From Clostridium beijerinckii HUN142 (GTDB lineage Bacteria; Bacillota; Clostridia; Clostridiales; Clostridiaceae): 64,000 nt of DNA. The stretch lies in NCBI RefSeq assembly GCF_000621745.1, contig NZ_JHXK01000012.1:62001-126000 (forward strand). Reading direction: 5' to 3'. This document shows positions 46,768 to 54,998 of the stretch, in pieces. A program made the position numbers and the translations under genes. The notes under the pieces were generated by a model. It searched no databases, was not told where the DNA came from, and saw only the letters and a list, made by a program, of their open reading frames with translations. Numbering within the stretch: the stretch's first letter is position 1; each line of letters opens with the position of its first letter.

Positions 46768-46969
46768 TGTATTTCCTCCTAGCATCTTATGTACTGTAAT
46801 ATATCTTAATAATATTATTTTAATTAATATCTGTACTTTTGCCTATATAATATTTTTATATTCCATGAAATTTAAATATTATAAATATGTTTATACAATT
46901 GAGTAGGATGAAAATAATTAGCACTATCAAACATCATTGTTGACTTTGACCAATTAACACGCCCCAATG

Positions 46970-47019
46970 CGAGGCACACAAAATAAGATAGGCCTAATCC
47001 TATCACATAGCCTACCTCG
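46970..47019. other. GC-rich nested hairpin in the 46768-47153 gap
   Basis: Outer stem CGAGG/CCTCG and inner stem GATAGG/CCTATC with an internal loop of 10-12 bases per side. This is unusually GC-rich for the region, and a further GC patch (GCCCCAATGCGAGG) abuts it. No T-run follows on either strand, so it is not a normal terminator. The rest of the 386-base gap shows no gene and should hold the nfo promoter. Confidence 0.4.
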
Positions 47020-47153
47020 AAAAATTGTTTATATTATAATATTGGTTTTGCACTTTTACTTACTATTCTCATCTCCATTTTTTATTTAGAAATCACTATA
47101 TATATTCTAGATATGATTCACTATCATTTTTACTTATACATATGTTAGCATTA

Positions 47154-47411
47154 CTATATCTCTTCTATTGCTAACAGCCTAGGATTACTTCCCTCTTGTA
47201 TTTTGATATATACTTTTGCCATCTTCATTTGTAAATCTTTTATTACTGTTTTTACTCTGCATATAAAATAATAATCTTCAATTCCATTTGTAATTACTGC
47301 GACAGGATTAAACTTCCATCCCTTTATTCCATCTAGTGCTTTTCTTAGCATTTGTTTATCTTCTATTGTAATTTTATCCTTAACCTTTAATTCTTCAATT
47401 TCTCTTAACAT
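47154..47411 (-). CDS. Hypothetical protein, 85 aa
   Basis: Unrecognised small soluble protein. It starts MLREIEELKVKDKITIEDKQ and contains a beta-rich centre (WKFNPVAVITNGIEDYYFICRV). GGGAAGGGAG sits 10 bases before the ATG at 47411. It is downstream of the c-di-GMP riboswitch and truncated cheY on the same strand, so its transcription could be c-di-GMP-controlled, although 78 bases separate it from the cheY stop. Confidence 0.65.
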   Translation of the reverse strand: MLREIEELKVKDKITIEDKQMLRKALDGIKGWKFNPVAVITNGIEDYYFICRVKTVIKDLQMKMAKVYIKIQEGSNPRLLAIEEI

Positions 47412-47488
47412 AAATATCAAACTCCCTTCCCTATAAATATACTATTATTCTTTCTTGTCAGTTCTTTGTCAAATATATTAATCATTTC

Positions 47489-47620
47489 TTAATATATTGT
47501 TAAAAGAAAATAACGAGGGTCTGCCTCATCAACTACTTGATACCCCTCTTTTTCTAAAGAATCCTTTAAAGTAACTCTCATAAATCTAGCATCATCACAA
47601 ATTAAAATTTTTTTATCCAT
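47489..47620 (-). pseudogene. Truncated CheY-like receiver (3' deleted)
   Basis: Forty-four codons with AGGAGGAAAATAAA before the ATG. The product starts MDKKILICDDARFMRVTLKD and runs to GYQVVDEAD, which matches the first third of a CheY receiver (beta1, acidic pair, alpha1, beta2). It then ends in unrelated residues (PRYFLLTIY) before the phospho-acceptor Asp would be reached. No receiver sequence resumes downstream in any frame I read. It is therefore a remnant, probably from a deletion, although still equipped with a riboswitch and ribosome-binding site. Confidence 0.8.
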
Positions 47621-47659
47621 TTTATTTTCCTCCTATTCATTTCAAATAGGCAAATACTT

Positions 47660-47724
47660 GCAACTGACTGCCATCCTTTCAAAAGGAAAAGGTCCTCTAG
47701 CTTTGCGTCACAGTTTTTAAATGC
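47660..47724 (-). promoter_or_regulatory. c-di-GMP-I (GEMM) riboswitch aptamer
   Basis: On the minus strand the segment contains the class I core GTGACGCAAAGCTAGAGGACC, read here as GACGCAAAGC plus the GAGGACC strand, a tetraloop-like hairpin (CCTTTT...AAAGG), and the receptor-side strand GGATGGCAGTCAGTTGC. ACTG and CAGT close the base. It ends about 40 bases before the truncated cheY start. Known class I riboswitches of clostridia control motility, chemotaxis and surface genes. Confidence 0.8.
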
Positions 47725-47858
47725 GAAGAATTATCTATTACTATTTAGAATTATTTGAAGTTAGCCTTCATATAATTAAAAGAAACCTCTTGAATGTTAT
47801 TTGTTTCTCATTTAGTTACTCTCCATTCATAGTCTTTTTTTGTTTTAACCTATTCACT

Positions 47859-47886
47859 AGCCCCTTAACTTTAGGGGCTCTTTTTG
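47859..47886 (+). terminator. Orphan plus-strand terminator
   Basis: AGCCCCT/AGGGGCT stem followed by CTTTTTG on the plus strand. No plus-strand gene precedes it within 2.9 kb, so it may end an unannotated RNA or be left from a deleted gene. Confidence 0.6.
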
Positions 47887-47933
47887 TTTCAAGATAAATT
47901 AATACTTATTTATCTTAAAATATGTTAAAAAAT

Positions 47934-47971
47934 AAATCTTCTGACTATATGAATCCACAGTCAGAAGATTT
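47934..47971 (-). terminator. Terminator downstream of MATE gene
   Basis: Thirteen-bp stem (arm AAATCTTCTGACT) followed by TTTATTTTTT on the minus strand, about 115 bases past the MATE stop. Confidence 0.75.
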
Positions 47972-48084
47972 TTAATTAATTATATTCAGAAAAATCCCTT
48001 AGTACTTAATAAAGCATAATTTTACAACCACTATCCAAATCCACCATTCCGCTTATCTTCGCTTAGCTAAAAAGTTATGATTAA

Positions 48085-49443
48085 CTATATTGCTTGTAAG
48101 CTTTTCCTACTAATCATAAGCCATAACGCTATTCCTATCAGACATGATAATCCCTCTGTAGCTGTCATAGCCCAAATAACACCATTAACAGCAAATAGTA
48201 AGTTTCCTACAATCAGAATAGGGACAAATAAAACACCCCTCACAGCGGCCATAATATTTGATTTCACACCATCACCTTGAGCTTGAAAAACTCCAGTAAA
48301 AAATTCACATAGGGCAGCAAAAACAGTTGAGGAAAGTTGAGCTATAAGGGTTATTTGACCAATGGCAATAACATTAGGATCAATACTGAAAATGCCAATA
48401 ATCTGTAACCTGAGTGCAAATAGAACTGCTCCTAAAGTTAATGTTAAACCAAGCATATACAATATAGTTTTCTTAACAATTTCCATAAGACGCTTTTGAT
48501 TATTTGCAGAGTAAGCAAATGCAATTAGTGGTACAACTCCCATTGCAAGGCCCATACCAATACAATCTACAATTTGGACAACTCTTTGTGCAATTCCAAA
48601 TCCCGCCACAACACTATCTCCATAAATCATAGAATAATTATTGAAAAGAAGACTTATGATTACAAAAAATCCACTCATTAATAAGGCTGAAACTCCAACC
48701 TTAAAAATTTCACCATAAATTTCTTTACTTGGTTTAAAGTCCTTGATTGATAAACTCTGAACAGTACTCTTCTTTTGCAAATAATATATAAAATAGAAAA
48801 CGGAAACTATATTACCGCAAACAGAGGCTAGTGCTGATCCCATAACATTCATATTAAGAACGAAAATAAAAAAAGGATTAAGTATTATATTAATTATAAT
48901 ACCACCTATAGTACCAGTCATAGAAATAGTTGATGCTCCCTCCGCACGTACAGCTGCGTCAAGCGCCATATTAACGATAATAACTGGAGCCCCAATAACA
49001 AGTACTATAACAAAATTTCTTGTATATTGTAGTGTTTCACCACTTGCTCCTAAAAGCGGCAAGATAGGAGATAATAAAGGTAGACATATCATCGTAAAAA
49101 TAATTCCCATGAAAATTGATGACCAAAAGTTAATAGAACTAACTCTTTTGGTAATGTGTGTATTGCCCTCACCTAAAAGTCTCGATATATATGTTCCTGA
49201 GCCCACTCCAAACATTTGACCAATTGCCATTAATACTAATGAAAATGGTAATGCCAGTATCACTGCCGCCATCATTGCAGTATTATTAAGTTTACCAACA
49301 AAAAAAGCATCGATGATATTATATACAACTGACGCGATGCTACTTAGTATCATAGGAATAGCCATGTGTATTATTGCTTTAGACACAGGTGCTTTTTCAA
49401 GATAGTATAGCGATTTTTGATCCATATTTTCTGTGTTTTCCAT
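48085..49443 (-). CDS. MATE family multidrug efflux transporter
   Basis: 452-residue membrane protein with about twelve helices in two repeated halves, DinF/NorM-type MATE. Residues near the start (APVSKAIIHMAIPMILSS) and YNIIDAFFVGKLNN are typical. It exports drugs or metabolites using Na+ or H+ gradients; substrate unknown. The ATG at 49443 follows AAAGGAGTTTTTTTAT. The longer frame to 49494 lacks such a site. Its promoter (49535-49589) carries four 11-bp repeats shared with the neighbouring monooxygenase-like gene. Confidence 0.94.
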   Translation of the reverse strand: MENTENMDQKSLYYLEKAPVSKAIIHMAIPMILSSIASVVYNIIDAFFVGKLNNTAMMAAVILALPFSLVLMAIGQMFGVGSGTYISRLLGEGNTHITKRVSSINFWSSIFMGIIFTMICLPLLSPILPLLGASGETLQYTRNFVIVLVIGAPVIIVNMALDAAVRAEGASTISMTGTIGGIIINIILNPFFIFVLNMNVMGSALASVCGNIVSVFYFIYYLQKKSTVQSLSIKDFKPSKEIYGEIFKVGVSALLMSGFFVIISLLFNNYSMIYGDSVVAGFGIAQRVVQIVDCIGMGLAMGVVPLIAFAYSANNQKRLMEIVKKTILYMLGLTLTLGAVLFALRLQIIGIFSIDPNVIAIGQITLIAQLSSTVFAALCEFFTGVFQAQGDGVKSNIMAAVRGVLFVPILIVGNLLFAVNGVIWAMTATEGLSCLIGIALWLMISRKSLQAI

Positions 49444-49534
49444 ATAAAAAAACTCCTTTCGCATTGTATTAAATAATAAAATTTGCCTTAACAATAATAT
49501 TCTTTCTAAAGCCCGTTTAGCTTCTACAAAACAT

Positions 49535-49589
49535 AGTATATGCCCGCAATTTAAACTGCACTTAAATGGAATTTAAACGCAATGTAAAC
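49535..49589 (-). promoter_or_regulatory. Response-regulator-type promoter of MATE gene (four 11-bp repeats)
   Basis: Four contiguous 11-mers on the minus strand: GTTTACATTGC, GTTTAAATTCC, ATTTAAGTGCA, GTTTAAATTGC (49589 down to 49546). Five bases later comes the -10 box TATACT (49535-49540). Direct repeats with 11-bp period ending at the -35 position are the binding pattern of OmpR/PhoB-type activators. Confidence 0.85.
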
Positions 49590-49598
49590 AAAAAGAAA

Positions 49599-49628
49599 AA
49601 CCACAGTCTATTAATCCAGACTGTGGTT
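49599..49628 (-). terminator. Terminator after monooxygenase-like gene
   Basis: AACCACAGTC/GACTGTGGTT hairpin followed on the minus strand by TTTTTCTTTTTG. It shares most of its stem sequence with the hairpin at 50102-50129. Confidence 0.8.
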
Positions 49629-49637
49629 ATAAAGATG

Positions 49638-49988
49638 TCAATCCTCCTTGAGTTGGTAACTGGAGAAGGCTGGATGAACTTTGACTCTCATGGGCATCTC
49701 ACTTAGAAGGTCGATGACCTGATCATGACCCTTTTCAAGATTCGGGTTTGAGAAGTGACGCTTGAAGGATTCCTCGTCCTTGTAGAACTCAAAAGCCCAT
49801 AAGGTATCTGGATCGTCATCCGCTCTACATAGTATCCAATCTACAGGCCCATCTGGATCACCGTTGTAATGAAGGTTATTGGTAAGTTCAAATAAAGCAT
49901 CACCTTTTCCAGGCTTTGCATGCATCTTTAGCACGGTGCCAGGTTGGCTTGGATCAATCATCATATGTTTTCCTTTTGTTTCAATCAT
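49638..49988 (-). CDS. Antibiotic-biosynthesis-monooxygenase-like protein (ABM/DUF fold)
   Basis: 116-residue protein of the dimeric alpha/beta barrel (ABM) type: GTVLKMHAKPGKGDALFEL, then WILCRADDDPDTLWAFEFYKDEESFKRHF, the family's usual layout. Members include quinone-type monooxygenases and haem-degrading proteins; the exact role is unknown. Its coding DNA is about 45% G+C against about 30% around it, suggesting recent acquisition. AGGTATAAC precedes the ATG. The four-repeat promoter at 50042-50096 drives it. Confidence 0.85.
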   Translation of the reverse strand: MIETKGKHMMIDPSQPGTVLKMHAKPGKGDALFELTNNLHYNGDPDGPVDWILCRADDDPDTLWAFEFYKDEESFKRHFSNPNLEKGHDQVIDLLSEMPMRVKVHPAFSSYQLKED

Positions 49989-50041
49989 GTTATACCTCCA
50001 AATAATATTATTTCCAAACGCTGTTTAGTTTCTACAAAAAT

Positions 50042-50096
50042 ATTATATAGCTGCTATTTAAACTAAACTTAAATGGAACTTAAACTCAATGTAAAC
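50042..50096 (-). promoter_or_regulatory. Response-regulator-type promoter of monooxygenase-like gene (four 11-bp repeats)
   Basis: Four contiguous 11-mers on the minus strand: GTTTACATTGA, GTTTAAGTTCC, ATTTAAGTTTA, GTTTAAATAGC (50096 down to 50053). Five bases later comes TATAAT (50042-50047). Geometry and most bases match the MATE promoter, so one regulator should bind both. Confidence 0.87.
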
Positions 50097-50101
50097 AAAA
50101 A

Positions 50102-50129
50102 ATCACAGTCTGTTAATTCAGACTGTGAT
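50102..50129 (-). terminator. Terminator after histidine kinase gene
   Basis: Eleven-bp perfect stem (ATCACAGTCTG/CAGACTGTGAT) followed by TTTTTTG on the minus strand, about 75 bases past the kinase stop. Confidence 0.85.
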
Positions 50130-50202
50130 AATGAGCATATTTAGCTTCTATTTGGGCATTATCAAAAAATAACAAGTCAATCTGCCTGAATATTAGGACT
50201 TA

Positions 50203-51270
50203 TTATTTTCTTTCATATACCTTAGGCAGCCAAATAATAAATTCTGTACCTTTTCCAATTTCACTTGTAAGAGATATTTTCCCTCCATGTAAGTCAATGA
50301 TCTTTTTTACTATTGAAAGTCCAAGTCCGTTTCCACCCAAAGAACGATTACGAGCTTTATCTGCTTTATAAAACCTCTCGAAAATTCGCGGTTGATCTTC
50401 CGATGAAATACCTATACCTGTATCAGATATTTTACATTCAATTCCGTTTTCATTGCTTAATAAGTTAACACCTATATTTCCATTCTCTGGTGTAAACTTA
50501 ATCGCATTATTAAGCAGATTTATAAATACCTGACTTAATAAATCTTCATCTCCACATATTATAGCTTCATCAAGATAAACATCGAGTGTTATATTTTTTG
50601 CCGACCACTGTGGCTCTAACATAAGTAAAACACTTTCAATTTGCTTGTTTATTTGATAGTTTTTTGAGTTTAAATTATTGTCTTCTGATTCCAAATTAGA
50701 TAATCTTAATAGATTTTCGCTTAATTTTGATAATCTTTTACTCTCAGCTTCTATTATATTGGCATAGTGTAATATTTGGCTTTCACTTAAATTTCCTTTT
50801 TTAAGCAGTGCTGCAAACCCTGAGATAGAGGTTAACGGTGACTGTATTTCATGTGACACATCTGATATAAAATCTTGGCGCAGCTTTTCTAAAGACCCAA
50901 GCTCTTTTGCCATTCTGTTAACATTATCTGCTACCTCATTAAAAGGATCGAGTTCATTTGTTCTAACAAGCACATTGAAATCACCAGACGATATTTTGTT
51001 CATGGCTTCAACAGCTCCGCTTAATATTGGAAAATGTGAAAGATCAAATCTTTTATGTTTATTAGCGAAGTGCCAGTGCATATATATAAATGATTTCCAA
51101 CCTAGAAAATATATCACAGCAGAAGCTAAACTTTGAACAATAAATATTATATGCAAAGTAATACTTTCTAATTTACCGAAAATAAATATGCAAATATAAT
51201 ATCCACTAGTAAGACCAAGTAATGTTGTAATAAAAATCAGCATTAGTGAAAAAAAATACCTGTTTCTCAT
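50203..51270 (-). CDS. Sensor histidine kinase of the repeat-promoter module
   Basis: 355-residue kinase with two membrane helices (about residues 8-30 and 37-60) separated by a very short outer loop. Such intramembrane-sensing-like kinases often detect envelope-active drugs. A HAMP-like segment is followed by HisKA (DVSHEIQSPLTSISGFAALL) and a HATPase domain (INLLNNAIKFTPENG, GGNGLGLSIVKKI). Its ATG overlaps the regulator's stop (TAATG), so they are translationally coupled. Immediately beyond lie the monooxygenase-like and MATE genes with shared promoter repeats. Confidence 0.94.
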   Translation of the reverse strand: MRNRYFFSLMLIFITTLLGLTSGYYICIFIFGKLESITLHIIFIVQSLASAVIYFLGWKSFIYMHWHFANKHKRFDLSHFPILSGAVEAMNKISSGDFNVLVRTNELDPFNEVADNVNRMAKELGSLEKLRQDFISDVSHEIQSPLTSISGFAALLKKGNLSESQILHYANIIEAESKRLSKLSENLLRLSNLESEDNNLNSKNYQINKQIESVLLMLEPQWSAKNITLDVYLDEAIICGDEDLLSQVFINLLNNAIKFTPENGNIGVNLLSNENGIECKISDTGIGISSEDQPRIFERFYKADKARNRSLGGNGLGLSIVKKIIDLHGGKISLTSEIGKGTEFIIWLPKVYERK

Positions 51271-51953
51271 TACTTTACTTCCTCCAATCTGTATCCAAGT
51301 CCCCGAATTGTAGTAATTTTGAACTTGTAAATATCAGACCGAAATCTCTCTCTAAGACGATTTATATGAACATCAAGAGTTCGTTCGTTTCCTTCAAAAT
51401 CAAGGCCCCAAATCTCTTCTATGAGTCTGTCACGAGAAATGGTTTTACCAGGATAACTTCCAAGCATGAATAAGAGTTCAAATTCCTTCATGGGTATATC
51501 ACATTGTTCATTATTATTAATAACTGTATAACTACTTTTATCCATGACTAAATTACCAATATTAATAATCTGTGAAGCAGCTACTTTATAGCGTCTCAAA
51601 AGTGCTTTTATTCGAACAAGTAGCTCATCAATCTCAAATGGTTTTGTTAAGTAATCATCTGCACCAAGTTCAAAGCCCTTTACTTTTTGGGCAAGCTCGC
51701 TTTTAGCGGTCAGCATTAAAATTGGCATATCCTCATAATATCTACGTGCTTGCTTACAAAATTCATAGCCATCCATTTGAGGCATCATAATATCAAGTAC
51801 ACAAAGATCAATTTTTTCCTCCCCGAGTTTTTCTAATGCATCCCTTCCATTTACAGCTTCAGCTACAGAAAATCCTTCATTTTTTAATACTGTGCAAATA
51901 AGCTCTCGGATATAATCATCATCATCTATAACTAAAATTTTATTCAAATCCAT
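51270..51953 (-). CDS. OmpR-family response regulator of the repeat-promoter module
   Basis: 227-residue regulator: VIDDDDYIREL acidic pocket, phospho-acceptor in LCVLDIMMPQM, YLTKPFEI, and a winged-helix output domain ending FKITTIRGLGYRLEEVK. I chose the ATG at 51953 because AGAGG lies 6 bases upstream; frames extend to 52031 without a better start. It is the obvious candidate to bind the 11-bp direct repeats in front of the two downstream genes. Two looser repeats (about 51981-52000) near its own start could allow autoregulation. Confidence 0.94.
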   Translation of the reverse strand: MDLNKILVIDDDDYIRELICTVLKNEGFSVAEAVNGRDALEKLGEEKIDLCVLDIMMPQMDGYEFCKQARRYYEDMPILMLTAKSELAQKVKGFELGADDYLTKPFEIDELLVRIKALLRRYKVAASQIINIGNLVMDKSSYTVINNNEQCDIPMKEFELLFMLGSYPGKTISRDRLIEEIWGLDFEGNERTLDVHINRLRERFRSDIYKFKITTIRGLGYRLEEVK

Positions 51954-52074
51954 CACCATCCTCTTTTGAGCATAGACCATCAATGTAAATACAATATAAA
52001 TTGGTCTGTTTTTCTGGTTTACTCTTTTCATTGAAAATTATGGCATCATGCGGGTATTTTTTGATATTAAATTA

Positions 52075-52098
52075 CCACCCATCTAAAACAATGGGTGG
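52075..52098 (-). terminator. Terminator after rlmD-type gene
   Basis: CCACCCAT/ATGGGTGG stem with an 8-base loop, 49 bases past the methyltransferase stop. Only a weak T-run (TAATTT) follows on the minus strand. Confidence 0.6.
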
Positions 52099-52146
52099 CA
52101 TATATGTGGCAAATACCTTTTATATAAGATTCTTAAACATGAACCC

Positions 52147-53502
52147 TTATTTCTTAATTAGTTTAACTACAGTTTCAGCGTGAGGCGTATTAGGGAACAT
52201 ATCCTTCACCTTAGTTTTAATAACTTTATATCCCTTTTCCGTAAGAACTCTAAGATCATTAACTAATGTCTTTGGATTGCATGAAACATATATTATCTCT
52301 GGTGCATTGAACTTAATTACATAATCCAAAGCCTTAGGATGCACCCCAGTTCTTGGCGGATCTAGTATTATTATATCCGGCTTAGCTTTTACTGTTTTTA
52401 TTATTTCTGCTACATCACCAGCTATAAATTCACAATTATTTAATCCATTTAATTTAGCATTTTCTCTTGCAGCTTCAACTGCTTCTTCAATAAGTTCTAT
52501 TCCTATTACTTTCTTTGCATTTGGAGCTACTATTTGCCCTATTGTTCCTGTACCACAATAGAGATCAAATACAATTTTTTCTTCACTATCTCCCATAAAC
52601 TCTTTAACAATAGAATATAGGCTTTCTGCACCTTTTGTATTGGTTTGAAAGAATGAAAATGGAGAAATATTAAATTGTAATCCTAGTAGCGTTTCTCTAA
52701 TGTAATCTTTTCCAAATAAAACATTTACCTTTTCTGGTATTACCGCATCTGATTTCGAATTATTTTCAGTATGGATTATAGATACTAAATTTCCTTTATA
52801 ACTTTGTTCTCTTAGCAATTTAACATATTCGCTTAAATCAAAGTCTATCTGAGTAGTAGTAACTAAATTAACTAATATCTCACCAGTATTTTGAGCTTTT
52901 CTTATCACTAAATGTCTTAAAAAGCCTTCAGCTTTCATTATTCTATAATAAGGTAAATCTGTCCCTCTAAAGTAATCAGCAGTCAATCTAATAATTTTTC
53001 TATAATCCTCATCAACAAGTTTACATTCATCTACAGTTAATATTCCAAAAGATTTTCCTCTCATATGCATGCCTAGCGAAAGTGGTTCTCCCTTAGCTTC
53101 ATCTCCAAATGTGAACTCCATCTTATTTCTATATTCCCATTGGTTAGGGCTTCCTAGAATTCCTAGATACTCCCCCGTATCAACATTGGCTTCTCTGAAT
53201 AGTTCTTTAACTTCTTCACCTAAGAATTCTAATTGCTTTTCATATGGTATACTTTGTGATGAACATCCTCCACATACCCCAAAATGAGAACATGGAGTTT
53301 CAATCTCATAATCAGCTCTTTCATCTACACTTATTAATTTTAACTCTGCGTAATCTTCTTTTTTCCTTTTTACTCTACCTGTAACTGTTTGACCCGGAAA
53401 AGCATTCTTAACATATATAGTCTTATCTTCTGCATAACCTATCCCTGTCGACGGAAATTGTAACTTTTCTATTTTAACGCTTAAATCGCTTCCTTTTTTC
53501 AT
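52147..53502 (-). CDS. 23S rRNA (uracil-5-)-methyltransferase, RumA/RlmCD family
   Basis: 451-residue TrmA-family enzyme. An N-terminal TRAM domain (about residues 1-60) precedes a 4Fe-4S motif ([13 protein letters not shown] plus a later Cys in VDECKL). The SAM-binding segment is [22 protein letters not shown] is the methyltransferase motif, and the catalytic Cys is in [10 protein letters not shown]. It methylates uridine 747 and/or 1939 of 23S rRNA or similar; in firmicutes one enzyme may do both. Monocistronic. Specificity between paralogs is not readable from sequence. Confidence 0.93.
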   Translation of the reverse strand: MKKGSDLSVKIEKLQFPSTGIGYAEDKTIYVKNAFPGQTVTGRVKRKKEDYAELKLISVDERADYEIETPCSHFGVCGGCSSQSIPYEKQLEFLGEEVKELFREANVDTGEYLGILGSPNQWEYRNKMEFTFGDEAKGEPLSLGMHMRGKSFGILTVDECKLVDEDYRKIIRLTADYFRGTDLPYYRIMKAEGFLRHLVIRKAQNTGEILVNLVTTTQIDFDLSEYVKLLREQSYKGNLVSIIHTENNSKSDAVIPEKVNVLFGKDYIRETLLGLQFNISPFSFFQTNTKGAESLYSIVKEFMGDSEEKIVFDLYCGTGTIGQIVAPNAKKVIGIELIEEAVEAARENAKLNGLNNCEFIAGDVAEIIKTVKAKPDIIILDPPRTGVHPKALDYVIKFNAPEIIYVSCNPKTLVNDLRVLTEKGYKVIKTKVKDMFPNTPHAETVVKLIKK

Positions 53503-53612
53503 TATCTACTCCTAAGTACTTATATTTTAAGATTTTATCTCTAATAAAAATTAAGAATATAAAAAGTAATTTTTATATTCTTTAAATTATAATAGTAAAT
53601 TCAGTTTATAAA

Positions 53613-54011
53613 TTAATTGATATTTAATATCTTTTTTCCAAAAGTATTTTCTAGTTTACTCTTTTCCATTATTGGGGCATAAATACAATTTATAATAAAA
53701 TATATTATTCCTCCTGCTAAAATTATAGATCCATTATCTCTTACGAACATGTATCCACATAATTTTAAAATTATATCACATAATAGCACCAATAAAGATG
53801 AACCAGCAATCATTAGTAACTGATCAAGTGCGTTAGCTAATACAATTTTAGAAGAAGATTGTTTATCTGATTTTTCATCGCTAGTTATTAAGCTCTCAAC
53901 CTCTTTATTAACATTGCTATCTGTTTCCTCTTCAGTATCCGAAATGCTCTTAATTTCGTTTTCTTCCACTTCATCGTTTATTTCATTTTCATTTAAGTTA
54001 TCTTTTTCCAA
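53613..54011 (-). CDS. RDD-like membrane protein with acidic N-terminal half
   Basis: 132-residue protein. Residues 1-55 are very acidic and Ser/Glu-rich, probably cytosolic and disordered. Residues 58-132 resemble the start of an RDD domain: ANALDQLLMIAGSSLLVLLCD, a second helix, then NTFGKKILNIN, the usual end of that signature (TxGKK). The third RDD helix is absent because the frame stops there. Either a short natural form or a 3'-truncated gene. It lies 20 bases after the lipoprotein gene on the same strand. Confidence 0.65.
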   Translation of the reverse strand: MEKDNLNENEINDEVEENEIKSISDTEEETDSNVNKEVESLITSDEKSDKQSSSKIVLANALDQLLMIAGSSLLVLLCDIILKLCGYMFVRDNGSIILAGGIIYFIINCIYAPIMEKSKLENTFGKKILNIN

Positions 54012-54031
54012 AAAATTTTCCCCCTTGTAAT

Positions 54032-54724
54032 CTACTTCATACTCATTTCACCATCAGCAAATTTGTATTTCTTTGTAGATAATTTATATATTATACACGT
54101 TTTGGTAGCTAAAATTTCTTCCTTTAAGCCATCAATTGTGTTATTAATCTGAACTTGATTTTCTCCACTTTTTAGCTTATCAATTATTTGTTTATTTATG
54201 TCTGAATAGTCTCTACCTTCTTGATCTGTAAATGCTTCTATGTACTTTTTAAAAGATGTCTTTCCTAAATCAAAATTATTATTTTTTATCGCATTCTCAC
54301 CATCAAAATTTAAGCTCAACTTTAGACTTATATCACCAGTCTCTAAATTATCGCCATATGTCTTCATTCCAAAATACATACTTTCAATTTTATTTACTTC
54401 TGGCTTTTCATTGTCAAAATATATGGAATTATCATCTATAGGTCCATCCTTTTCTTTTCTAGTTTTCTCGTCTTTTGTATATTTTACCCCTAATTCCTTG
54501 GTTATATTCTCCATCTTTGATAATTTTTCTTTAAATAACTTTTGCGTTTGATCTAATGTATAATTTTTTGCCCATTTTCCCTCTAAATTATCATCATTAG
54601 AATTCGTGCTACTTTCCGTCGCTGTGTCCGTTTTCTTTGTTGAACTATCTGTAGCATTTTTACACCCAGCTAATGATGCTGCAACTATTATGCTCATAAG
54701 TATACTTATAACCTTTTTAGACAT
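54032..54724 (-). CDS. Hypothetical lipoprotein, 230 aa
   Basis: Signal peptide with lipobox SLAGC, so Cys21 is probably lipidated and the protein is on the outer face of the membrane. A Thr/Ser/Asp-rich spacer (about residues 22-48) follows. The remaining domain is Lys/Asn/Asp-rich, without motifs I recognise. GGGGGAAAATTTA precedes the ATG. The RDD-like gene follows 20 bases later, suggesting a two-gene transcript. The 274-base gap upstream (54725-54998) is AT-rich with nothing else seen. Confidence 0.8.
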   Translation of the reverse strand: MSKKVISILMSIIVAASLAGCKNATDSSTKKTDTATESSTNSNDDNLEGKWAKNYTLDQTQKLFKEKLSKMENITKELGVKYTKDEKTRKEKDGPIDDNSIYFDNEKPEVNKIESMYFGMKTYGDNLETGDISLKLSLNFDGENAIKNNNFDLGKTSFKKYIEAFTDQEGRDYSDINKQIIDKLKSGENQVQINNTIDGLKEEILATKTCIIYKLSTKKYKFADGEMSMK

Positions 54725-54998
54725 TAAATTTTCCCCCTTATTAAATAGATGTTATTTTTATGTCTAACTAATATACAGCAAATGAATAATATAATTTTAT
54801 CATCAATGTATTACAACTATGTGTCAGTACTATACTTTTTATTTACCTAAATAACATTATGTTATCTTTTCTAAATTGCGTTTACATTCATTTAATATAA
54901 TTAGTTTTTATATACCAATGTTTATTATATATTTTTTTACTCTTTGATGCAATTATTATAACGTTAACAAGCATTAATGTAATATATTTGTAAGTTGT

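Noticed and set aside
46935..46960. CtsR heat-shock operator (GGTCAAAGTCAA on the minus strand)
   Set aside because: Only one and a half heptads are present and the spacing is wrong; no heat-shock gene adjacent.
49546..50096. CRISPR-like or satellite repeats
   Set aside because: The 11-bp units are contiguous, without spacers, and placed at a fixed distance from -10 boxes; they are regulator sites.
54240..54551. Open frame on the plus strand opposite the lipoprotein gene
   Set aside because: Lies wholly inside a well-supported minus-strand gene, has no ribosome-binding site and encodes only low-complexity hydrophobic sequence typical of antisense shadows in AT-rich DNA. Similar shadows elsewhere were left out.
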